DNA from: Clostridiaceae bacterium BRH_c20a
Lineage (GTDB): Bacteria > Bacillota > Peptococcia > Peptococcales > BICA1-8
Direction of reading: 5' to 3'
Length of the DNA stretch: 64,000 nucleotides
Assembly: GCA_000961765.1 (NCBI GenBank)
Contig: LADT01000090.1
Coordinates: 62,001-126,000 of the forward strand
Shown in pieces: positions 27,174 through 35,729 of the stretch (positions are counted from its first letter, which is position 1; each line of letters begins with the position of its first letter). Made by a program: the position numbers and the translations under genes. Under the pieces are notes generated by a model. That model made no database searches. It was not told the origin of the DNA and saw only the letters and a program-made list of their open reading frames with translations.

Positions 27174-27562
27174 TGACTGGTTTGTGGGCAATTTATAGGG
27201 TTGCGTGACCAGTGCTCGGTGACCAGTGTCCAGTGAGGCAGAAAATATTGGGTAAAATTATTGGGTCTGACAGTACTTTGGGGGCATTTTATTGCGTCTG
27301 ACACAGGCATTGAATGCTTGGCGTTGCCCGCACCACTATTAAAGAAAGCATTCCTGTCATTCTGAACATAGTGAAGAATCTTAATATCCTTCCGTCGTTC
27401 CTCCCTCAGGATGACACAGCAAAATCAGTAGCTTTCATAGGCAATGATACTTCAGATGTTTTTCTGTAGCACTGTAGCACTGTAGCACTAACATCCAGTA
27501 TGGCCTATGAGCCTTCGCACTAACATCCAGTATAGCTAGTAAGTAAAAAAGAGGGTGAGATT
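27174..27562. repeat. yaaR-holB spacer with several repeat families
   Basis: No gene is visible. It contains GTGACCAGTGCTCGGTGACCAGTGTCCAGTG heptamer-like text (27208-27238), two TTGSGTCTGACA words at 27261-27272 and 27292-27303 (31 bp apart), a TGTCATTCTGAACATAGTGAAGAATCTT/AGGATGACA inverted element (27356-27417), and CTGTAGCA octamers at 27464-27489. ACTAACATCCAGTAT occurs twice afterwards. Confidence 0.8.
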
Positions 27563-28546
27563 GTGGGATTTGCAGAAATCAAAGGCCAAGACACAGCAGT
27601 ACAAATTTTAAAAAAAAGCATCCTGGGTAATCATATTAGCCATGCCTATATTTTTCAAGGTATAGAGGGTGTTGGTAAAAAAACTACTGCTTTAGCTTTG
27701 GCACAGGCTTTAAATTGTTTAAATTTTGATACTTCTTTGGGAGGAGCCTGTGGAGAATGCTTAGGCTGTATAAAAGTAGAAAATGGGAACCATCCTGATC
27801 TCCATATAATTATACCTGAGAAATATGTAATAAAAATTGATCAGATTCGCAGTTTGAAAAGCAAAGTATTTTATAAGTGTTATGAAGGTAGGAAAAAAGT
27901 AATTATTTTTGACGATGCCCATAATTTAACTATAGAGGCAAGCAATAGCTTGCTAAAAGTTTTAGAAGAACCACCTCAAGACACGGTATTTATTTTAGTT
28001 TCTTCAGAACCGGGAAAACTACCTGACACGATAATATCCCGTTGTCAGCAGATACAATTTCAGCCTCTCTCTGTCTATACTATAAAGGAGCACCTAATAA
28101 AGGAAAACCCGGAAAAAATTTCCCAGATAAGCTTAGCAGCATCTCTAGCAGGTGGATCCCTTGCAAAAGCAGAAGAACTACTAGCAGAAGGGGAAGTTTT
28201 AGAAAATAGGCAGGAAACAATTAACTTTGTAAAAAAGCTTTTTGAGCTATCCTTTAGTGATATTATTATCTGGTGTGAAAAGTGGGATAGGGAAAAGAAA
28301 AAGGTAAAAACTATCTTAGAAATAATTCAACTTTGGTATCGGGACCTTTTAGTATTTCGTACTACAGGAAGAGAGGAAATACTAATAAATCAGGACCATG
28401 TGGCTGATATTAAAAATAGCCAACATACTTTAATAAATATTAATTATGCTTTATTATTAATAAATGAGAGCATTAAGAACCTCGAATCTAATGTTAGCCC
28501 CAGATTAGTATTAGAAGTATTTTTCATGAAGCTTAAGATAAAGTAA
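27563..28546 (+). CDS. holB: DNA polymerase III delta' subunit
   Basis: This 327-residue clamp-loader subunit is related to DnaX. It has the GIEGVGKKT P-loop and a Cys zinc site (CLNFDTSLGGACGECLGC). It starts at GTG behind GAGGGTGAG. It sits between yaaR and ricT, as in Bacillus. Confidence 0.92.
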   Translation: MGFAEIKGQDTAVQILKKSILGNHISHAYIFQGIEGVGKKTTALALAQALNCLNFDTSLGGACGECLGCIKVENGNHPDLHIIIPEKYVIKIDQIRSLKSKVFYKCYEGRKKVIIFDDAHNLTIEASNSLLKVLEEPPQDTVFILVSSEPGKLPDTIISRCQQIQFQPLSVYTIKEHLIKENPEKISQISLAASLAGGSLAKAEELLAEGEVLENRQETINFVKKLFELSFSDIIIWCEKWDREKKKVKTILEIIQLWYRDLLVFRTTGREEILINQDHVADIKNSQHTLININYALLLINESIKNLESNVSPRLVLEVFFMKLKIK

Positions 28547-28690
28547 GACTTGAATTCAGATGGAGTTTTAACTCCACCTGAACCTTATGTCGCACTTATT
28601 TCGAGACTTGGCGGCACTTATCTCTCACTTATAGAAGTGGGAGTCTTAGTAACGCCGTTGAGATAAATTGAACAAGAAAGGGGACTTTCC

Positions 28691-29425
28691 ATGCCGACTG
28701 TGATAGGCGTGCGTTTTAAACCGGCAGGAAAAATATATTATTTTGATCCTGACAAGCATGAAATAAACTTTAATGACAAAGTAATTGTTGAAACTGCTAG
28801 AGGTATAGAATTTGGTCACGTTGTTGTTGCACCTAAAGAAATAACTGAGGAAGAGGTTATTCAGCCTCTAAAGAAAGTGCTGCGGGTAGCAACTGAAGAA
28901 GATAATGAGCAGGTTAAAATTAATGAGGAGAAAGAAAATGAAGCATTAAGAACTTGCCAAGATAAAATAAATGAACATCAGCTTCCTATGAAATTAATCG
29001 AGGTCGAGTACACTTTCGATAACAGTAAGATTATTTTTTTCTTTACTGCTGAGGGCAGAGTTGACTTTAGGGAACTAGTTAAGGATTTAGCATCAATTTT
29101 TCGAACCCGTATTGAATTACGGCAAATTGGTGTTCGGGATGAGGCAAAGATGCTAGGAGGTATTGGGGCCTGTGGACGAGTTTTATGCTGCCACAGCTTT
29201 TTAGGTGATTTTGAACCTGTTTCCATAAAAATGGCAAAGGAACAACACCTTTCTTTAAATCCCGCGAAAATTTCGGGTATTTGTGGCAGATTAATGTGCT
29301 GTCTTAAATATGAGAATGATGTCTACATGGAATGCAATAAAGGCTGTAATAAGAGGGCTCCTCAGGCTGAGATCAAAATAGAAGACTATGAGGGCGATTT
29401 TGATTTGACCAAACTGGAAGATTAG
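28691..29425 (+). CDS. ricT: RicT/YaaT family PSP1 domain protein
   Basis: This 244-residue protein has the PSP1 C-terminal core (MLGGIGACGRVLCCHSFLGDFEPVSIKMAKEQ) and a Cys-rich tail (CGRLMCCLKYE, CNKGCNKR). In Bacillus the Y-complex RicT with RicA and RicF carries [4Fe-4S] clusters and promotes RNase Y processing and sporulation. The cysteines needed are present. The preceding gap (28547-28690) holds a hairpin GGAGTTTTAACTCC but no T-tract. Confidence 0.92.
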   Translation: MPTVIGVRFKPAGKIYYFDPDKHEINFNDKVIVETARGIEFGHVVVAPKEITEEEVIQPLKKVLRVATEEDNEQVKINEEKENEALRTCQDKINEHQLPMKLIEVEYTFDNSKIIFFFTAEGRVDFRELVKDLASIFRTRIELRQIGVRDEAKMLGGIGACGRVLCCHSFLGDFEPVSIKMAKEQHLSLNPAKISGICGRLMCCLKYENDVYMECNKGCNKRAPQAEIKIEDYEGDFDLTKLED

Positions 29426-29456
29426 AAGATTTTTTTGGATATCGGGGGGATAGGGA

Positions 29457-29762
29457 GTGAAGCTCACAGAAAAGCTTATCCAACTGGAAAGTGAACTTAC
29501 CAAAATTATTGATGAATTTAAAACCCTGAAAATGCAGGCTTATATGCTAGAGGAAGAAAATCAAAAGCTCAAAATGGAATTATGTCAATATCCTGAGGAA
29601 AAAAAGAAGGCTGTTGAGGATAATGCCCAACGAATTCTTGGGGAAGGTCACGATAATCTGGCCAGGCTTTATAACGAGGGTTTTCATATTTGCCATTTGC
29701 ATTTTGGGCAAACTCGGCGGGGTGACTGCTTATTTTGCATGGGTTTTTTAAGAAAGATGTGA
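29457..29762 (+). CDS. yabA: DNA replication initiation control protein YabA
   Basis: This 101-residue protein has an N-terminal leucine zipper (about residues 1-45, [19 protein letters not shown]) and a C-terminal zinc site (CHLHFG...CLFC). YabA tethers DnaA to DnaN and limits re-initiation. It starts at GTG behind GGGGGATAGGGA. Confidence 0.9.
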   Translation: MKLTEKLIQLESELTKIIDEFKTLKMQAYMLEEENQKLKMELCQYPEEKKKAVEDNAQRILGEGHDNLARLYNEGFHICHLHFGQTRRGDCLFCMGFLRKM

Positions 29763-29768
29763 TTAAGC

Positions 29769-30515
29769 TTGGTTGACGTAAGGGAAAATGAGAGCATAGA
29801 TGAATTAATCCTTGGGGGATTAAAAATAATCCAAAAAACCGGCGGTTTTCGGTTTTCTCTTGATGCTGTTTTGTTAGCCCACTTTGCAACGGTAAAAAAA
29901 GGGTATAAGGTTATTGACTTGGGGACAGGGACCGGTGTAATTCCCCTGATTCTTACTACTAGGGCCCTTGAATTGAATATAACCGGTGTGGAAATTCAAG
30001 AAGAAGTTGCTCAAAGAGCCAAGCGTAGCTTGGCTTTAAATCAGTTGAAGAATATTAAAATTATAACTGCTGACCTTAGGAATCTAGGTGAGGAGCACTT
30101 GGGACATTACGATTTAGTTATTTCCAATCCTCCCTATTTAACGCTAAACCAGGGCAAGATTAGCCCCAGTGAGGAGATTGCCCTTTCGAGGCATGAGATA
30201 AAGTGTAGTCTGGAGGATTTAATTAGAAGTGCCCAAAAGTTAATAAAGAACCAAGGAAGGTTTGCTTTAATCCATCGGGCAGAACGGTTGGCTGAGATTA
30301 TAGCTTACTTAAAGGTATATAAGCTTGAGCCAAAAAGGATTAGGCTTATCCATCCCTACCTAGCTGAAGCCGCTAATCTAGTTTTAATTGAAGTTATTAA
30401 AGGGGCTAAACCAGGGTTAACAGTACACACCCCTCTGGTAATATATAATGGTGATGGAACTTATACCAAGGAAATCTTAGATTATTATGATGGTGGTGAG
30501 ACCTGTGGTAACTAA
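29769..30515 (+). CDS. tRNA1(Val) adenine-37 N6-methyltransferase-like protein (YabB/TrmN6)
   Basis: This 248-residue SAM-dependent methyltransferase shows motif I VIDLGTGTGVIPL and the N6-adenine motif SNPPYLT. It occupies the yabB slot between yabA and rsmI. In Bacillus a GIY-YIG gene (yazA) often lies between yabB and rsmI. Here the two genes overlap by 29 bases instead. The TTG start at 29769 has only a weak Shine-Dalgarno site. Confidence 0.85.
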   Translation: MVDVRENESIDELILGGLKIIQKTGGFRFSLDAVLLAHFATVKKGYKVIDLGTGTGVIPLILTTRALELNITGVEIQEEVAQRAKRSLALNQLKNIKIITADLRNLGEEHLGHYDLVISNPPYLTLNQGKISPSEEIALSRHEIKCSLEDLIRSAQKLIKNQGRFALIHRAERLAEIIAYLKVYKLEPKRIRLIHPYLAEAANLVLIEVIKGAKPGLTVHTPLVIYNGDGTYTKEILDYYDGGETCGN

Positions 30516-31338
30516 GGGTCGTCTTTTTTTATGTGCAACTCCTATAGGAAATTTAAAGGATATTACCTTAAGGGTGCTGGAAACTTTACAAGAGGTAGAT
30601 TTAATTGCCTGTGAGGATACTAGACATACCTTAAAGCTTTTAACTCATTTTTCGATCGTAAAACCAGTCACAAGCTATTTTGAACATAACAAAAAGTATA
30701 AGGGTGAAAAAATAATTACTAAATTGCTGGAGGGTAAAGATGTTGCTCTGGTCTCTGATGCCGGAATGCCTGGTGTATCTGATCCCGGACAGGATCTGGT
30801 AGAGGAGTGTATTGCTAATGGCATTGAAGTGATTGCCCTTCCGGGACCGGTGGCGGCAATAACAGGTTTGGTTTTATCGGGCCTTTCTACCCAGCGTTTT
30901 TGTTTTGAGGGCTTTATCCCCCGGGTTAAAGGGGAAAAAAGAGCCTTTTTTAAGAAATTAGCTAATGAAGAGAGGACATTAATCTTCTATGAAGCACCCC
31001 ACCGGTTTTTAGGGACCTTGGAAATAATGGGTGAAGTTTTTGGCGATCAGCGACAAATGGCCGCCTGCAGGGAATTAACTAAGAAATTTGAAGAAGTTGT
31101 CAGAGGCACTATTTCAGATGTTCTTAAGCATTTTAATCAGAAGAACATTAAGGGTGAGTTTACAATAGTAGTAGCCGGGGCAGAACCCATCAAAGAGGAA
31201 AAGGGGATGGACTGGGCCTTGGCTAAGGTAGCAGAACTACAATCCCAAGGCCTCACTGCCAAGGAAGCGGTCAAACAAGCAGCCCAAGAAGCAGACATCA
31301 GCAAAAGGGAACTTTATGATCAGGTGATGGTGAAATGA
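30487..31338 (+). CDS. rsmI: 16S rRNA C1402 2'-O-methyltransferase RsmI
   Basis: This 283-residue tetrapyrrole-methylase-fold enzyme methylates C1402 of 16S rRNA. LFLCATPIGNLKDITLR, ACEDTRHTLKLL and the SDAGMPGVSDPG motif are diagnostic. The listed ATG lies inside the end of yabB. GTG 30505, behind GGTGGTGAG, is an alternative start. It marks the left border of the accessory island. Confidence 0.92.
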   Translation: MMVVRPVVTKGRLFLCATPIGNLKDITLRVLETLQEVDLIACEDTRHTLKLLTHFSIVKPVTSYFEHNKKYKGEKIITKLLEGKDVALVSDAGMPGVSDPGQDLVEECIANGIEVIALPGPVAAITGLVLSGLSTQRFCFEGFIPRVKGEKRAFFKKLANEERTLIFYEAPHRFLGTLEIMGEVFGDQRQMAACRELTKKFEEVVRGTISDVLKHFNQKNIKGEFTIVVAGAEPIKEEKGMDWALAKVAELQSQGLTAKEAVKQAAQEADISKRELYDQVMVK

Positions 31339-31565
31339 GAAAACAGCCACCGGCTGTTTTAGGTATCGCTTCGCTAGGTAAAGGTTAAGGTTAATAAAAA
31401 AGGTGACGCTATTGTTGAGATGTCCAGGGATAAAGGTGAAGTAGCGGCGGCCATAGTCGTGACCAAAAAGCCGGAGGATTATGGAGTGATACCCCATGCT
31501 TTTATATATTTGCTGGGGCATGCTGAAAAATCTCGTTATTTTAGGCAGCTCTTTGCATATTTTTT
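31339..31565 (+). other. possible gene remnant at the left edge of the accessory island
   Basis: After rsmI there is a short hairpin (AAAACAGCCACCGGCTGTTTT, 31342-31362) and a GGTATCGCTTCGCTAGG repeat word. A frame from about 31393 to 31550 then reads GDAIVEMSRDKGEVAAAIVV and continues through KPEDYGVIPHAFIYLLGHAE. It looks protein-like but has no proper end, because it dissolves into the antisense of the next gene. I do not recognise the source protein. Confidence 0.3.
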
Positions 31566-31862
31566 CTATAATTTTAGGTGCTTTAAAATTATACTTAATA
31601 ACAAAAGTATAGCTATAGGAGCAATCATTGTTCCAATTGACATTAAACCGATAAGTGAAATAAAAGTAAGCAATCCTGCTATAAAATATGCTAGGTCAAT
31701 TCTATTTTTTAAAATTGATAAGAGGCCTCCATAAGATAGTAATATAAAAAATACTGCTTCGACTATTTTATTATCTTGGATTTCCATACCATATTCGATA
31801 ATTAGAAATCCTGAAATAAATGAGTATATAAAAGCTATATAAGCCAATAATTTACTTATCAT
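31566..31862 (-). CDS. small membrane protein, unknown
   Basis: This 98-residue protein has three hydrophobic helices and almost no soluble domain. AAAAGGAG precedes the ATG. It follows the secreted-protein gene on the same strand. No family recognised. Confidence 0.6.
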   Translation of the reverse strand: MISKLLAYIAFIYSFISGFLIIEYGMEIQDNKIVEAVFFILLSYGGLLSILKNRIDLAYFIAGLLTFISLIGLMSIGTMIAPIAILLLLSIILKHLKL

Positions 31863-31945
31863 TAGATTTAACTCCTTTTACATTTCTACAATATAATATT
31901 ATTAAATGTATTAATAAATGGCAAAGCTAAAGCTTCGCCATTTAT

Positions 31946-32701
31946 TTAATACGTTGCTAATGTTGTAATTAACAAATCTGCCATATCTCCACTCCAAGTC
32001 CAGTACCATAAACCTTCATATCCAAAATATCCTGAATTTCTGCCTTCGAGAGTAATATAATGATCTACATCAGTTCTTGCATTAGGGTCATTGAAATCAT
32101 AATTATAAAAACTACTATGCATAGAACTGCGAACTGTCCTTCCTCCATCAATATATGACAAACCAGTCCATTCTTCAGCATCTACATACCAGTGTGTATT
32201 AAAAAAAGAAGGATTAGCTGCCCATGTATCCTTATATCTAGATGTTAATGTTGAATATGGGTAGTCTACTGACCACCAAATTTTATGCCATGTTTTACAT
32301 AATGGTTCATCAACTGGATCTGTGGTTGTAACAATAACTCCGCCAGAGTAGGAAGTGCTTAAAATAGAAAAATTATTTTGTTCTATATCTTTCTCCTTAA
32401 TCAGGTTTTCATACTCTTTAAGTTTTTGATCTTGTACCTTTTCTAGCTTATACTCATTTTTTTCTTTGTCTATAATAATTTTAAATACATCAATTCCTGA
32501 ATCAACTTTCTTTGTACCTTCCACTTTTAATCCTATTTTACTATCTGATAAAATGAGCTCAACATTATCTAAAACACCTTCTGAGTTTTCACTAGGTTTA
32601 AGTTTAATAATATTATCTCCTTTTGCTGCAGCCGGAAAATTCAAGACTAAAAGAAATATTAATGTAAGGCAAAGAAAAACTATTTTGGCATTTGTTTTCA
32701 T
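31946..32701 (-). CDS. secreted protein of unknown function
   Basis: This 251-residue protein has a clear signal peptide (MKTNAKIVFLCLTLIFLLVLNF, cleaved near PAAAKG). Residues 30-125 are charged, and residues 130-250 are rich in Trp, Tyr and Ser (CKTWHKIWWSVDYPYSTLTS, YDFNDPNARTDVDHYITLEG), suggesting a folded exported domain. GAGAGGAG lies upstream of the ATG. No family recognised. It belongs to the AT-rich island. Confidence 0.65.
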   Translation of the reverse strand: MKTNAKIVFLCLTLIFLLVLNFPAAAKGDNIIKLKPSENSEGVLDNVELILSDSKIGLKVEGTKKVDSGIDVFKIIIDKEKNEYKLEKVQDQKLKEYENLIKEKDIEQNNFSILSTSYSGGVIVTTTDPVDEPLCKTWHKIWWSVDYPYSTLTSRYKDTWAANPSFFNTHWYVDAEEWTGLSYIDGGRTVRSSMHSSFYNYDFNDPNARTDVDHYITLEGRNSGYFGYEGLWYWTWSGDMADLLITTLATY

Positions 32702-32942
32702 TCTTAATACTCTCCTCTCTTAAATATTAAATACTAACTTGGTAAAAAATATCTAAAACATTGGAATCTCCCCCCAAAAATGTCGTTATATCAATAAGAT
32801 GCTTTTAAAAACTATTTTGTTTCAAAAAATTAAAATTTTATTGGAAAATATCAAAGAATTTTTTATTAAGATGATGTAAGCTCATTGACTATATATCTAT
32901 TTAATATGCAAGAATTTTTTTCTGAATAATTTCTCTCTAGCG

Positions 32943-32948
32943 TATAAT
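32943..32948 (+). promoter_or_regulatory. candidate -10 box directly before the octamer repeat
   Basis: TATAAT lies six bases before the first GAAGGAAA unit. The -35 region (around 32920) is T-rich and poor. If used, transcription would start within or at the edge of the repeat. Confidence 0.4.
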
Positions 32949-32953
32949 ATATA

Positions 32954-33049
32954 GAAGGAAAGAAGGAAAGAAGGAAAGAAGGAAAGAAGGAAAGAAGGAA
33001 AGAAGGAAAGAAGGAAAGAAGGAAAGAAGGAAAGAAGGAAAGAAGGAAA
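32954..33049 (+). repeat. 12 perfect tandem copies of an 8-bp purine repeat (GAAGGAAA)
   Basis: Twelve exact units fill 96 bp with no substitution. The strand is pure purine and is mirror-symmetric, so it can form triplex DNA. It lies just downstream of a TATAAT box and 212 bp ahead of an ECF sigma gene. Each unit contains an AAGGA Shine-Dalgarno core. An eight-codon frame (33049-33075, MDILEYLI) begins at the last base of the repeat. Confidence 0.97.
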
Positions 33050-33260
33050 TGGATATATTGGAGTATCTAATATAAATCTAATAAAAATAGAAATTAGGAA
33101 GCGAATATTTGCGAAAGTGATTTTTATAATACATTCTTTATCTTAATAAAGAAGTCTTTTACATTTATAAATTATTAACATTTAAATAAAAATATTTATA
33201 AACAAAGGGATTATATCCAATATTGTAGAAATTAGGTAAAAAAGGAAACGGGGAAATCAG

Positions 33261-33818
33261 GTGCTATTTATGAAAGACAAGTTGGATTTTGATACCCTTT
33301 TTAAAATGCATTATAATGATATTTTACGTTTGGCTTTCTTTATAACAACTGATAGAATTTTAGCTGAAGATGTGGCTCAGGAGGCACTTTTAATTGTATA
33401 TGATAAACTTCATACCCTTAAAGATAAAAGTAAATTTAAATACTGGTTAAACAAGATAGTAATTAATTGTGCTAATCAGGTTTTAAGAAAAAATTCTAAA
33501 TATATATATACTGAAAATATCGAATTTATTAATGATGTTTTAAATGTAGATATAGATAAAAATGACCCTTTATATATAATGGAAGAGAAAGAATTAAATA
33601 GGTTTATTTACTCGGCTATTGCTTCTTTAGGAGATTTAGAAAGAAAAATATTTGTTTTACGTTATTTTGAGAAGTATAGTTTTAAAGAAATTGCTGATAC
33701 GTTAGAAATAAATGCGAGTACGGCTAGAACTATAGTTTTCAGGGGTAAAAAATTATTGGAAAATAAATTAGAACAATATTATAATCCAGACCCTAAAGAA
33801 ATGGGGAATCAAATGTGA
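33261..33818 (+). CDS. ECF-type RNA polymerase sigma factor
   Basis: This 185-residue sigma-70 family protein has region 2 (FKMHYNDILRLAFFITTDRILAEDVAQEALL) and region 4 (SLGDLERKIFVLRYFEKYSFKEIADTLEINASTARTIVFRGKKLLE). GTG 33261 follows GGGG at seven bases. ATG 33270 is an alternative start. It overlaps the next gene by four bases (GTGA), the usual layout of a sigma/anti-sigma pair. The targets are unknown. The flanking secreted-protein genes are candidates. Confidence 0.88.
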   Translation: MLFMKDKLDFDTLFKMHYNDILRLAFFITTDRILAEDVAQEALLIVYDKLHTLKDKSKFKYWLNKIVINCANQVLRKNSKYIYTENIEFINDVLNVDIDKNDPLYIMEEKELNRFIYSAIASLGDLERKIFVLRYFEKYSFKEIADTLEINASTARTIVFRGKKLLENKLEQYYNPDPKEMGNQM

Positions 33819-34564
33819 GTAAAGATAAACTGGATGATTTAATTACCAAAAGTTATGAAGAAATAGCCAGTAAAATTAATGCAGATCCAGAGGAAGCCTA
33901 TCAAAAATTTTTACTAGAATTAGAAAAGCGAAAAAAAATTAATGCTGATAAGGAAGAAAACAAATTAAACTATATTATCAAAAGACACCAGAAAGTATTC
34001 ATTGCTGCAGGCTTTATCGGCGCTTTTATTCTGGGCAGTTTTTTTACGGAAAATGCAATTGCTACTAAAAGTATTTTAAGAGATTATTGGACACGGACCG
34101 GTAATTCCATTAAAAAAACTATTAATATTGGTAATGAGGAAAAGGTCGATACGACAAATATTAGTGAAGAATTTCAAACAATTGCTGAACTCAAAGAACA
34201 TATTAAATTTATCTTGAGAGTGCCCAATAATCTTCCGGAGAATATGGTCTTGAACAAGGCTTTATTATGGAAAGTGGGTAATTCGGAAAAAGTAACTTTG
34301 CTGTATACAGGACAAAACCAATTTCTACAAATTACTGAATGGCTGGTAACTGGGCCAACTTCATCATTTACCAGTGTTGATGACAAAAAAAGCGAAATAA
34401 AACATTTTACCTTTAACAATATAACCTATGAAATTGTGGTATTAGAGAGCGGAAATATTACCTGCAAATATAACAATAATGAGCTTCTTATAAATGTTCA
34501 GAGTAAAGGTATAAGTTATGAGGAATTTATCAAAATTTTGAAAAGTATGAAGGAATATACTTAA
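33815..34564 (+). CDS. membrane anti-sigma factor-like protein with DUF4367-type C-terminal domain
   Basis: This 249-residue protein starts at GTG overlapping the sigma stop. Residues 1-60 are cytoplasmic and charged (sigma-binding side), and residues 66-85 form one membrane segment (VFIAAGFIGAFILGSFF). The rest is outside, with a DUF4367-like beta domain (FILRVPNNLPENMVL...). This is the architecture of regulators that sense surface signals and release the ECF factor. Confidence 0.75.
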   Translation: MSKDKLDDLITKSYEEIASKINADPEEAYQKFLLELEKRKKINADKEENKLNYIIKRHQKVFIAAGFIGAFILGSFFTENAIATKSILRDYWTRTGNSIKKTINIGNEEKVDTTNISEEFQTIAELKEHIKFILRVPNNLPENMVLNKALLWKVGNSEKVTLLYTGQNQFLQITEWLVTGPTSSFTSVDDKKSEIKHFTFNNITYEIVVLESGNITCKYNNNELLINVQSKGISYEEFIKILKSMKEYT

Positions 34565-34595
34565 AAAAGGCGCCTAGTAAAGACGCCTTTTTTTA
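34563..34595. terminator. bidirectional terminator after the sigma/anti-sigma pair
   Basis: AAAAGGCG and CGCCTTTT form the stem, followed by T-rich sequence. It also lies at the end of the convergent gene at 34593. Confidence 0.8.
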
Positions 34596-35027
34596 TTGAA
34601 TTTTTATAGGGTCAGAATATGCTTCCCTAGTATCCGTTACCCCTGCGGTTGCCTTAGATATAACTTTCAACCGGTATGTATCTCCTTTGGTAACATACGC
34701 AGAATTGTTATAACTAATAAAACTAACATTGTATTTGGTTTCTGGGTATGTCTCAACCGTTATCCAGGAAGACCCCGAAAGTTTTTGTAAATATATTGTT
34801 TGAGTTAATGTATCAACCGTAGTATTAGTATCGGTTATAGCTTCAAAGGCTACTAGATTTATATCAACTTGGGTAATAGTACCGTCAATATAGTTAATAA
34901 GATTACCTGTTGAACTAGGCAGTGGACTAAACTTTTCCACTTTAATATTTGTTTGGGCCAAGGCTGCTGTACTGGTAAAAAACATACACACCAATAGAAC
35001 TGATAAAACAATAAAACTTTTTTTCAT
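34593..35027 (-). CDS. secreted DUF6147-type protein
   Basis: This 144-residue protein has a signal peptide cleaved near AALAQ, then a small beta-sandwich domain (YIDGTITQVDINLVAFEAIT, TIYLQKLSGSSWITVETYPE, GDTYRLKVISKATAG). The pattern resembles the DUF6147 family common in Clostridia. It is transcribed toward the sigma operon. The role is unknown. Confidence 0.65.
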   Translation of the reverse strand: MKKSFIVLSVLLVCMFFTSTAALAQTNIKVEKFSPLPSSTGNLINYIDGTITQVDINLVAFEAITDTNTTVDTLTQTIYLQKLSGSSWITVETYPETKYNVSFISYNNSAYVTKGDTYRLKVISKATAGVTDTREAYSDPIKIQ

Positions 35028-35194
35028 AAAAAAACACCTCCATTTAATTTATATCTATAAGAGGCAGTTTTTTTTATATTTGTTGCAAAAAAATAAAAAA
35101 ATTGCAACAAATTTGATTTCAACCGCATCTTATTAGTACAAGTTAAATTTTGGGAGGTGATTCCGATGGTTTAGATCGGTTTTTTGAGAAATAG

Positions 35195-35626
35195 ATTCCC
35201 ACAGCAATGTCTCGATTTATCTATTATATGTCAATGGCAAAAACAAATTTTGATAAAAATAATACAAGTAATCAATTAGCAATGCAATATCTTGGTATGG
35301 CCCTTCATTACTTTGCTGATTTAAATGCTCCTCATCATGTTGGTAATTTAGTCGCAGGGCTTAGTAGACATACACAATGGGAAAACTATGCAGACGCTAA
35401 TAGAACAAATTATAGAATTTACAATGGTTCATTATATAATTATTACGGTACTAGTTTTTACGATTATGGTCAAGATGCAGCATATAACGGGTATAGAAAT
35501 ATTAACTATGCTGAATCTACAGAAACTTATTTCATGAATATTGCAGCAGAAAATACTTATGAATATGCCCAAAACAGTTTAGCTGCTATAATCGATGCAT
35601 TTTTTAGGTCTGAGGGAGTATATTAA
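35195..35626 (+). pseudogene. 5'-truncated zinc-dependent phospholipase C
   Basis: The frame encodes AMQYLGMALHYFADLNAPHH and HTQWENYAD, which line up with the zinc-ligand core of the Bacillus cereus PLC family (LHYLGDVNQPMH, then HxKFENxxD). The N-terminal third, including the Trp1 and first His ligands and a signal peptide, is missing. A TAG at 35192 closes the frame upstream. A good ribosome-binding site and ATG at 35152-35168 lead only into a stop after two codons. It looks like a deletion relic. Confidence 0.75.
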
Positions 35627-35729
35627 AATAAGAGTAGCCTACGTGCTACTCTTATTATTTAATATACTTCTTAATTTGGAAATAAAATGATATTATAAAA
35701 ACAAAAATGTTAGACGTGAGGGTAACTTA

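Noticed and set aside
31420-31734. A 104-residue gene on the plus strand after rsmI
   Set aside because: Its second half is the antisense of the membrane-protein gene at 31566. Only the first part looks like a remnant.
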